Translations under genes and position numbers: made by a program | Source of the DNA: Syntrophomonadaceae bacterium | GTDB lineage: Bacteria; Bacillota; Syntrophomonadia; Syntrophomonadales; DTU052 | NCBI GenBank assembly: GCA_012728655.1 | Contig: JAAYEQ010000026.1 | Location: forward strand, 92,392-125,298 | Length of the DNA stretch: 32,907 bases | Direction: 5' to 3' | The notes under the pieces: model-generated | The model's input: the letters and a program-made list of their open reading frames with translations, nothing else | Databases searched by the model: none | What the model was told of the DNA's origin: nothing | Shown here: positions 16,982-23,153 of the stretch, piece by piece | How the letters are laid out: each line of letters starts with the position of its first letter | How positions within the stretch are numbered: the stretch's first letter is position 1

Positions 16982-17274
16982 TACAGATTAAAGCAGGAAA
17001 ACGAAAGAAGTTAATCACAGCATTAACGATGATAAGCATCATAATCACTGTTGTCGGTCTGACGTTCGATTTTGTCATTCCCCGATATCTCGCGTATCGG
17101 TTCAGTCTTGATGCAACTGCGGGCGGCTCAATAGGGATCATCGGCGGTGCAGACGGGCCCACCAGCATTTTTATTGCCGGCAAAACGCCATCGGCCTCTA
17201 TTGCCCTGGTATTTGCGCTGCTGTCGGCAGCAGGAATCATATACCTGGCATTAAGCAGGAACACGCAGAAGTAG
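16978..17274 (+). CDS. Small two-helix membrane protein with OadB-like GGADGPT motif
   Basis: A 98-aa protein with transmembrane segments at about 12-33 and 73-92. Between them is GSIGIIGGADGPTSIFIAG (50-68), which resembles the conserved GGADGPT loop of the beta subunit of sodium-translocating oxaloacetate/methylmalonyl-CoA decarboxylases. It is far too short to be that pump, whose beta subunits exceed 350 aa. The GTG start overlaps the gerC stop (GTGA at 16978-16981), so translation is coupled to the germination operon. Function is unknown; a small regulator or ion-linked accessory protein is speculation. Confidence 0.65.
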   Translation: MIQIKAGKRKKLITALTMISIIITVVGLTFDFVIPRYLAYRFSLDATAGGSIGIIGGADGPTSIFIAGKTPSASIALVFALLSAAGIIYLALSRNTQK

Positions 17275-17312
17275 GCACTTCTTTGGGAACACACCGGTGA
17301 GGGTTTCCCGGC

Positions 17313-18080
17313 CTACCCAATAAGAAAGGTGTAATACTTATCCTCCCAGGTACCGGGCCGGTCGTGGAAGAAACTCCGTTCCCAGAACTGAACCCGGTTT
17401 TCGCGGTCGATCAGCAGTATGGTGGTACAGCGGGTGCCATAGCCGGGAATATCAATGAATATCGAAGACAGCATCCGTTCCATCTCCAAGCTCACGCCGG
17501 TATGGGGGAGGTCACAGTCGTCTGCATACTCCCGGTCGGCCATGAGCGCAAACAGTTCCTCAGGGTTGACTTCCCGCTGCTGCAGGCAATCGGCCAACCA
17601 GCTTATTCCCCGGGTTACCTTGGGCCAGGGCACGTCGAGCAGGCTGTTGCTGATGCCGTGGTAGCCCTTCTCCAAAGGGCGGATGATCTTTTCCAGGTTG
17701 GAGAAGTAATAGAGGTTTTCCATCGTCCCGGCCAGGAGATTGAACCCGTTATACCGGTCACACTCATTTATCAAATCCCGCATAAAGGCTTCCGGGGATG
17801 TGTTGCATTCCAGATACCGCTGTACCAGGCGGCCGCGGGACGGAGCGTGTGGTTTGTGCCGGGAGGGATCGCGGTAATTGGTTAACGCGGAAAACCGCCC
17901 CTCGGTGGTGATCCCCATCCAGGTACCGCCCTGACGCAGATCTCTTCCCGCCAGTATTGACGGATTGTCCGACCAGAAAGCCGCCGGCAGGGTTTCGCGG
18001 TTATAATACTCATCCCGGTTGGCTGCCACAACCAGCCGGTATTTGGGGTGGCAGTCAACGGCCAGAAGTATCAGACACAT
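17313..18080 (-). CDS. NRDE/TANGO2-family protein
   Basis: A 255-aa member of the NRDE (Ntn-hydrolase-like) family related to TANGO2, whose biochemical role in bacteria is unsettled. The N-terminus MCLILLAVDC exposes Cys2 after Met removal, as in the family. NRDE is at 21-24, GGTWMGI at 51-57, LTNYRDP at 66-72 and SRGRLV at 81-86. The frame extends six codons upstream, but AGAGGG lies 8 nt before the ATG at 18080 and the Met-Cys start is conserved. It converges with the ger operon and is separated from the pseudouridine synthase gene by a repeat-rich spacer. Confidence 0.85.
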   Translation of the reverse strand: MCLILLAVDCHPKYRLVVAANRDEYYNRETLPAAFWSDNPSILAGRDLRQGGTWMGITTEGRFSALTNYRDPSRHKPHAPSRGRLVQRYLECNTSPEAFMRDLINECDRYNGFNLLAGTMENLYYFSNLEKIIRPLEKGYHGISNSLLDVPWPKVTRGISWLADCLQQREVNPEELFALMADREYADDCDLPHTGVSLEMERMLSSIFIDIPGYGTRCTTILLIDRENRVQFWERSFFHDRPGTWEDKYYTFLIG

Positions 18081-18132
18081 GATCTCGGCCCTCTGCAATG
18101 AGTTCTATCTTTATTATAATACGATACTCGGG

Positions 18133-18251
18133 GAAGGGCAGAGCCCTTCTTAAAGGGATACGCCTTCTTCATACTTTGCTCTCACACCGATGCGGTGTGC
18201 TGCACCCTTTTCCGCTTCGGCGAAGTCCGCCTTCCTCATACTTTACTCTCA
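18133..18251. repeat. Cluster of short palindromes and a 24-nt direct repeat
   Basis: Two copies of a 24-nt unit beginning CGCCTTC and ending CTCTCA lie at 18161-18184 and 18228-18251 with two mismatches, 67 bp apart. Three hairpins lie in or near them: GAAGGGC/GCCCTTC (18133-18149), CACACCG/CGGTGTG (18183-18199) and CTTC/GAAG (18215-18225). The arrangement resembles a small dispersed palindromic repeat element. Whether it recurs elsewhere in the genome cannot be seen here. Confidence 0.6.
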
Positions 18252-18341
18252 TCTGAACAGGATTTGCTTGTCGTCGGATGAGACACGGAAACAGCAGCTC
18301 TTTTTTGAAAAGGTCCTTCCGAGTTGTGGGGGGGAGGCGCT

Positions 18342-19250
18342 TCAATCCCCGGTCTTTAATACCTCCAATAAATTTGCCATATCATCAGGCAGCGGAACCG
18401 TCAGGTGTACGGGCTTGCCGGTGCGGGGCTGGTTGAAGCATAACTCCCCGGCGTGAAGGGCCTGGCGGTTTATATAAGGGGAAGGACGCCCGTAGAGGGT
18501 ATCACCGTGGATGGGATGACCCAGGTGGCTGAGGTGGACCCGGATCTGATGAGTTCTGCCGGTGCCCAGGGTCAGGGAGAGCAGGGTAAAACCGTTCAAT
18601 CTCCGCACCACGTTAAAGTGTGTTATCGCACGTTTCCCGGTGGGATGAACCGCGCGGGAGCGGAGGGCGGGATCGAGCCGGGCAATGGGCAGGTCAATCG
18701 AGCCGCGGTCCGAGGTAACGATTCCCTCAACCACCGCCAGGTACCTGCGGGTGATGGTCCCTGCCTTCTGCTGGCGGTACATGGCTTGATGGGCATACTG
18801 GCTCTTGCCGATCAGGACCAGACCGGAGGTGTCTTTATCGAGGCGGTTGACCGGACGGAACAAAAGCGTTTTGCCCTGTTGGGCCCAGTAATAGGTTACG
18901 GCATTGGCCAGGGTTATCTCCGGTCCCCCACGCGGGGAATGGACCGCCATTCCCGGCGGTTTGTTGACTACCAGGCAGTCGGCGTCCTCGTAGATTATTT
19001 CCAGGGGGGCAAAGACCGGCCTTATCTGACTCGTTTCCTCCAGGTCGATGTCAACCGTAACTATATCCCCGGGCTGCAGCCGGTAGTTGGTCCAGGTAAC
19101 CCGGCCGTTTACCTTAATCTTGTTCTGAGATTTGAGCTTGACCTGCAGAGAACGGGAGAGTTGCCAGTGGTTGGTCAGCACCTCCCGCAGATAGATATAG
19201 TTGTCTGCAGGGTCAACCACGTAAATCAGGTTGTTTTCATCCGGATTCAT
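18342..19250 (-). CDS. RluA/RluD-family pseudouridine synthase
   Basis: Converts uridine to pseudouridine in rRNA or tRNA. The 302-aa protein has an N-terminal S4-like RNA-binding region (about 20-68, including VNGRVTWTNYRLQPGD), then the catalytic domain with VVNKPPGMAVHSPRGG (94-109). The motif RPVNRLDKDTSGLVL follows (catalytic Asp138 in RLDKDTSG), and then TGRTHQIRVHLSHLGHPIHGD. The ATG at 19250 is chosen because GGAGG lies 6 nt upstream; the frame extends 14 unconserved codons further. The exact target uridine cannot be inferred. Confidence 0.93.
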   Translation of the reverse strand: MNPDENNLIYVVDPADNYIYLREVLTNHWQLSRSLQVKLKSQNKIKVNGRVTWTNYRLQPGDIVTVDIDLEETSQIRPVFAPLEIIYEDADCLVVNKPPGMAVHSPRGGPEITLANAVTYYWAQQGKTLLFRPVNRLDKDTSGLVLIGKSQYAHQAMYRQQKAGTITRRYLAVVEGIVTSDRGSIDLPIARLDPALRSRAVHPTGKRAITHFNVVRRLNGFTLLSLTLGTGRTHQIRVHLSHLGHPIHGDTLYGRPSPYINRQALHAGELCFNQPRTGKPVHLTVPLPDDMANLLEVLKTGD

Positions 19251-19594
19251 GTCCTGCCTCCATACCTCACCGAGTTCATAACCAGCGGCCACCCGGCGTC
19301 ACGTTTAATTACGCCTTGCTTTATTACAAGATTATAAGGCTAAAGCCCGCGAACGATAAGCAGGTTAACCCGGCGGAGGCTGCAACTTGCCATAAGAAGG
19401 CCGTGTCGCGGAATATCCGAGGATGCCTGGCAAGAAGCAGTGCATAACGGTTGCTGATGGGAGAGGTGGGGAGCCCGGCAGAAGCCCGGATATAAGAAAA
19501 CGGGGAAACACGGTACTATCCCATGCTTCCCCGGTATCAACTACTGTGGTTTATGGCCTTGCAATACCGTTGAGAAAATCCAGGCCTCAATGCC
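19251..19594 (-). other. Spacer between nitronate monooxygenase and pseudouridine synthase genes
   Basis: A 344-bp spacer. Apart from the terminator near 19491-19533 I see no conserved coding sequence, RNA gene or repeat. The short open frames on both strands here lack convincing ribosome sites. Confidence 0.5.
19491..19533 (-). terminator. Intrinsic terminator of the nitronate monooxygenase gene
   Basis: CGGGGAA (19501-19507) pairs with TTCCCCG (19527-19533), with two more pairs inside after one mismatch. On the minus strand the hairpin is followed directly by TTTTCTTATA. It lies about 60 bp past the stop codon at 19595. Confidence 0.75.
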
Positions 19595-20647
19595 TTAGAC
19601 TCGGGTCCGGTTAAGCTTATCCATTACCGCTTCCGCCTCCGCCACGGTGCGGTCAACGAGTTCCTTGACGGTGGGGATGTCATTAATGCCGCCTACGTTC
19701 TGACCGGCAAAGAGTATGCCTTCCTCGACATCACCTTTGGTGATCGCCAGCAAATGCCGGCGGGTGCCCACCGCCTGCCGCGCCATGATCCAGGGCATAT
19801 AACCTTCGTCCTCTTTGCCCAGCATCTTGAAGCTCATCGCCAGGAATGCCGGATAGGAAAGATTCATCTGTTCTTTAACCTCTTTGGCGCCTTTGAAGGC
19901 CTCAAACAGCGGGAACCCTCGCTGCATCATCTTCAACGCCGCTTTGGTTTTCAGAACCCGGCCCTTCATGCCGTCGAACACATGGCTGTAAAGCGTATCC
20001 TGCTCCGTTGCGTTCACGATTAGCTGTTTAAAGTTATCATGGACGTTGCATTCTTGGGTGACAATGAATCTGGTTCCCATCGAAATGCCGTCTGCTCCCA
20101 GGGCCAAGGCCGCAGCCAGACCGCGTCCGTCATAAAAGCCGCCGGCTGCAATCAGCGGGAGGTCAACCTGACTGGCGACAACGGGAATGAGGACCAAAGA
20201 GGTGGCCGCATCGCCATGGGCGGCTGCTTCGTGGCCGGTGACTACCAGAGCATCACAGCCCAGCTTGGCCGCATTAACTGCGTGTTTCGCTATAGCAATG
20301 GTGCCAACTACCTTCCCGCCGTAGTCATGCACCTGGTCGATAAACCAGGGTTTGCCCAGCGAGTAGTTGATGACGGGAACCTTCTCCTCAATGGCCACCT
20401 GGATGTTCTCTTTGGCGTTGGCACCAATCAGAATCTGGTTTATGCCGAACGGTTTATCCGTAAGTTCCCGTGTTTCCCTGATCAACTTGCGGGTCTCTTC
20501 CGGTGCGCAGCGTGCAACCGCCAGTATGCCCAGTCCGCCGGCGTTACTTACTGCAGCCACCAGTTTCGGTTCGGTGATCCAGTTCATGCCCGCGAGCATG
20601 ATGGGGTGTTCTATCCCGAAAAGTTCTGTCATGCGTGTTTTCAACAT
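19595..20647 (-). CDS. Nitronate monooxygenase / FabK-like FMN oxidoreductase
   Basis: A 350-aa TIM-barrel FMN protein of the 2-nitropropane dioxygenase family; members oxidise nitronates or, as FabK, reduce enoyl-ACP. Visible features are EHPIMLAGMNWIT (13-25), SNAGGLG (34-40), PFGIN (66-70), VVTGHEAAAHGD (135-146) with the active-site-region histidine, and the FMN phosphate loop AAGGFYDGRGLAAALALGADG. The ATG at 20647 follows GGAGGG and is preferred over the upstream GTG, which overlaps that site. It is transcribed divergently from thioredoxin. The anaerobic setting makes a non-nitronate role possible. Confidence 0.88.
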   Translation of the reverse strand: MLKTRMTELFGIEHPIMLAGMNWITEPKLVAAVSNAGGLGILAVARCAPEETRKLIRETRELTDKPFGINQILIGANAKENIQVAIEEKVPVINYSLGKPWFIDQVHDYGGKVVGTIAIAKHAVNAAKLGCDALVVTGHEAAAHGDAATSLVLIPVVASQVDLPLIAAGGFYDGRGLAAALALGADGISMGTRFIVTQECNVHDNFKQLIVNATEQDTLYSHVFDGMKGRVLKTKAALKMMQRGFPLFEAFKGAKEVKEQMNLSYPAFLAMSFKMLGKEDEGYMPWIMARQAVGTRRHLLAITKGDVEEGILFAGQNVGGINDIPTVKELVDRTVAEAEAVMDKLNRTRV

Positions 20648-20746
20648 AAGTGTCTTTCCCTCCACTCCCGTTTATTCAATACCCTTATTATTATAACAAC
20701 AAGTATGAATTGGATCGAATAAGCTGTAAAAATAACTTAGGTTTTG

Positions 20747-20759
20747 GTGACCAGGTCAC
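20747..20759. promoter_or_regulatory. Palindromic operator candidate GTGACC-A-GGTCAC
   Basis: A perfect 13-bp dyad in the spacer between the divergent nitronate monooxygenase and thioredoxin genes. A -10-like TAGAAT lies downstream at 20781-20786. The GTGA...TCAC arms resemble Crp-type half-sites but with a 5-nt rather than 6-nt centre. The Crp/Fnr-type gene two positions downstream is a natural candidate binder; that is inference. Confidence 0.45.
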
Positions 20760-20836
20760 TGATTAGGTTTTCTCCATCAGTAGAATTAAGACAGAAACTA
20801 GAACTTGATTATCCTGACGGGAAAGGAGTTGAGATA

Positions 20837-21148
20837 ATGCGTACATTAACTATAACCAAAGAAAACTTTGAAAGCGAGGTCATTAATTCCAAAAAACCTG
20901 TATTATTAGACTTTTGGGCGGAGTGGTGCGGACCCTGCCGAATCCTGAGCCCGGTTCTCGATGAGGTGGCCCGGGAAGCGCCGCACTCCAAGATTGGCAA
21001 AGTCAATGTCGACGAACAGCCCGAGCTGGCAGCCGCATTTGGCATCAGGAGCATCCCGACCCTGGCCTTGGTAAAAGACGGCCGGGTGGTACAAAGAAAA
21101 GTTGGGGTTCAGTCAAAGGCATCGATTCTGGCGATGCTTAACCATTGA
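20837..21148 (+). CDS. trxA: Thioredoxin
   Basis: A 103-aa cytoplasmic thiol-disulfide oxidoreductase. The canonical active site WAEWCGPC is present, with redox cysteines Cys31 and Cys34, the cis-proline is in SIPTLALVKDG, and the usual FDKVNVDE-like strand reads KVNVDEQPELAAAFGI. The ATG at 20837 follows AAAGGAG; the frame extends 31 unconserved codons upstream. The Crp/Fnr-type regulator begins about 60 bp downstream on the same strand, so the two are probably co-transcribed. Confidence 0.96.
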   Translation: MRTLTITKENFESEVINSKKPVLLDFWAEWCGPCRILSPVLDEVAREAPHSKIGKVNVDEQPELAAAFGIRSIPTLALVKDGRVVQRKVGVQSKASILAMLNH

Positions 21149-21180
21149 AGGCAGGAGTCGCTCGATAATGATATACTCTT

Positions 21181-21200
21181 CCCAGGCAAACTGGGGAGGG
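21181..21200 (+). promoter_or_regulatory. Hairpin abutting the ribosome-binding site of the Crp/Fnr gene
   Basis: CCCAG-GCAAA-CTGGG (21181-21195) is followed immediately by GAGGG, so the 3' arm overlaps the Shine-Dalgarno GGGGAGGG used for the ATG at 21210. It could modulate translation of the downstream gene relative to trxA. The stem is only 5 bp, so this is tentative. Confidence 0.3.
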
Positions 21201-21209
21201 TATATTATT

Positions 21210-21878
21210 ATGGGACACAAGAATTTTCTGGCTGAAGTTCTGTCTTTCTGGGACAAACTGAGCCCCGGCGAGCAGGAGATGCTGATTGCCAACACCGTAA
21301 CCAGGCATTACCGCCAGGGGGAGAACGTTCACGGCGGGGAAAACGACTGCGCCGGGGTGGTGGTGGTCAAAAGCGGGGAGTTGCGAACCTATATCCTTTC
21401 CGAAGACGGCCGGGAAATCACCCTTTACCGGCTTTTTAGCGGAGATATCTGCATACTGTCCGCTTCCTGCGTCATCAACCGCATCACCTTTGACGTGCAT
21501 ATCGATGCGGAGATGGACAGTGAACTGGTAATCATCAATAATGAAGTCTTTGCCAAGCTGGCGGAGGAAAATGTCTATGCAGAGAATTTTGTCCTGAAAG
21601 AAGCGGTGGGCAGGTTCTCCGACGTAATGTGGACCATTGAACAGATACTCTTTATGAGCATGGACAAACGCCTGGCCCGTTTCCTGCTGGATGAAGCCGC
21701 GCGGACCAAGAGCGATTCCATCCCCCTAACTCACGAGCAGATTGCCCGGTATATCGGTTCGGCGAGAGAGGTGGTTTCCAGGATGCTAAGATACTTTGTC
21801 GGGGAAGGCCTGGTGGAACAATACCGCGGCGGGGTTAGAATCGTTGACAAAAAGCGGCTGCGGACCATGGTCACATAA
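21210..21878 (+). CDS. Crp/Fnr-family transcriptional regulator
   Basis: A 222-aa regulator with an N-terminal cyclic-nucleotide-binding-fold sensor (about 15-130) and a C-terminal Crp-type winged helix: LTHEQIARYIGSAREVVSRMLRYF followed by the wing EGLVEQYRGGVRIVD. Cysteines are scattered (NDCAG, DICILSASC) but do not form the classical Fnr N-terminal cluster, so iron-sulfur sensing is uncertain; a thiol- or heme-based signal is possible given the adjacent thioredoxin. The ATG at 21210 follows GGGGAGGG; the frame extends 36 codons upstream into the trxA end. The last 8 bp overlap the convergent ZIP gene. Confidence 0.9.
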   Translation: MGHKNFLAEVLSFWDKLSPGEQEMLIANTVTRHYRQGENVHGGENDCAGVVVVKSGELRTYILSEDGREITLYRLFSGDICILSASCVINRITFDVHIDAEMDSELVIINNEVFAKLAEENVYAENFVLKEAVGRFSDVMWTIEQILFMSMDKRLARFLLDEAARTKSDSIPLTHEQIARYIGSAREVVSRMLRYFVGEGLVEQYRGGVRIVDKKRLRTMVT

Positions 21879-22680
21879 ACAGCAGAAGGCTCACTGCCAT
21901 TACCGCCATTCCGAGGATCAGTCCCAGAATGGACAGATGGTGCTCACCATACTCCCTGGCGGCGGGAAGCAGTTCGTCAAGGCTGATGTAGACCATGGTT
22001 CCGGCGACGGCGGCAAAAATGAGACCAAACATGGCCTCATTAAGAAACCGGAGGAGGAAGAAATACCCGATCAGGGCTCCTGCCGGTTCAGACAGGCCCG
22101 ACAAAAAAGACAACCTGAACGCTTTTTTACTGCTGCCGGTGGCATAGAATACCGGTACCGCGATCGCAATACCTTCGGGTATATTATGTATGGCGATGGC
22201 AAAAGCCACCGCTACTCCCAGACCGGGATCGGTGAGGGCGGCCACGAATGCTGCCATTCCTTCCGGGAAGTTATGGATTCCTACAGCAAATGCCGTAACC
22301 AGTCCCATTCTCATCAGGTTTGACTTATGGGATTCGCTGGTTCCGTCCATTTCTTCCACCGTATGGATTTCATGAGGGTTCTCGGTGGAGGGTATCATTT
22401 TGTCAATAACCGCAACCAACAGCATGCCCAAGAAGAAGGCGCCCACTGCGGCCCATGCTCCGGCCTTTTCTCCCAGGACGGCCATCAGGGAGGCTCTGCC
22501 TTCCACCAGCAATTCTGCGAAAGACACATAAAGCATGATCCCGGCTGAAAAACCCAGAGCCAGGGACAATAATTTGGTGCTGGTTTTCCTGGTGAGCAAA
22601 GCCAGGGTACTGCCGATTCCCGTGGCCAAACCTGCAAGCAGCGTTAACGAAAACGCCGGCAAAACGTTTGCTGATTCCAA
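21871..22680 (-). CDS. ZIP-family divalent metal transporter
   Basis: A 269-aa inner-membrane importer of Zn2+, Fe2+ or Mn2+ resembling ZupT, with about eight transmembrane helices. The metal-binding motifs are HNFPEG (136-141) and HNIPEG (165-170), plus SFAELL in helix 2 and a His/Glu-rich cytoplasmic loop around 98-118 (ENPHEIHTVEEMDG). Translation starts at TTG (22680) with AAGGAAG 6 nt upstream. The 3' end overlaps the convergent Crp/Fnr gene by 8 bp, so the two cannot have independent terminators between them. The metal specificity cannot be read from the sequence. Confidence 0.92.
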   Translation of the reverse strand: MESANVLPAFSLTLLAGLATGIGSTLALLTRKTSTKLLSLALGFSAGIMLYVSFAELLVEGRASLMAVLGEKAGAWAAVGAFFLGMLLVAVIDKMIPSTENPHEIHTVEEMDGTSESHKSNLMRMGLVTAFAVGIHNFPEGMAAFVAALTDPGLGVAVAFAIAIHNIPEGIAIAVPVFYATGSSKKAFRLSFLSGLSEPAGALIGYFFLLRFLNEAMFGLIFAAVAGTMVYISLDELLPAAREYGEHHLSILGLILGMAVMAVSLLLFM

Positions 22681-22794
22681 ACGTATCTTCCTTCCATATG
22701 GATTACGTTAGTTTTAAACATCCATACCGAAATACGGCCCCATCAAGGGTGAATCCGTACACACATCACCGGACAAAGAACATTAACAACTATG

Positions 22795-22823
22795 ATAATA
22801 CCGATTTGTTCCACACAATTCAA
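22795..22823 (-). promoter_or_regulatory. Candidate sigma-A promoter of the ZIP gene
   Basis: On the minus strand, TTGAAT (22823-22818), a 17-bp spacer, then TATTAT (22800-22795). Spacing is ideal, with 4/6 and 5/6 consensus bases. It would give a leader of roughly 108 nt. Confidence 0.5.
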
Positions 22824-22937
22824 TTGCCGGCCGTATCCCTGCTGAATGCCGCATATATCTTGTACTCCCGGTACCAGGCAATCCAACAAGTGAAAGCCCA
22901 TTTCTGCTATAAGCTATATTGGCATTGACCCTGCACC

Positions 22938-22971
22938 AAAAAACCGGGGAGTTGAGCAGCAAAGCGCCCGG
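22938..22971 (-). terminator. T-tailed hairpin, terminator candidate after the ligase operon
   Basis: On the minus strand CCGGG and CCCGG arms (22971-22967 and 22948-22944) flank an 18-nt loop and are followed by TTTTTT. It lies between the acyl-CoA ligase stop and the ZIP promoter, where a terminator is expected. The loop is long, so confidence is moderate. Confidence 0.45.
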
Positions 22972-23110
22972 GGTTGGTCCCGGGGTGTAATCTCTGAAGG
23001 AGAACAGAAATGAGAAACCGGTGTACCGTTGACAGGAACATTGAGGAAACAAGGGATGGGCAAACGTTCGAGCCTTTTCCGCCGATTGTTGCGACATGGA
23101 CAAGAACACT

Positions 23111-23144
23111 GGGGAAGCAAGAGAACGTTTTCTCCTGCTTCCCC
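23111..23144 (-). terminator. Long hairpin immediately after the acyl-CoA ligase stop codon
   Basis: Arms of 15 nt (23111-23125 and 23130-23144) pair with a single mismatch around a 4-nt loop, 9 bp past the stop. There is no clean T-run after it on the minus strand, so it may stabilise the mRNA 3' end rather than terminate. The T-tailed hairpin further on could be the actual terminator. Confidence 0.5.
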
Positions 23145-23153
23145 ATGGGCTTA

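Larger units (their letters stand above)
22681..23153. other. Spacer between ZIP gene and acyl-CoA ligase gene
   Basis: A 473-bp region holding the ZIP promoter (22795-22823), a T-tailed hairpin (22938-22971), a large hairpin (23111-23144), and on the plus strand a -24/-12-like motif (22919-22935) with a GAAGGAG-ATG at 23010 whose frame runs antisense into the ligase gene. The direct repeat CCCGGGG (22967-22973 and 22979-22985) also lies here. I accept no protein-coding gene. Confidence 0.5.

Noticed and set aside
18453-19337. A 294-aa plus-strand frame opposite the pseudouridine synthase gene
   Set aside because: It mirrors the codon structure of the real gene and has no independent motif support.
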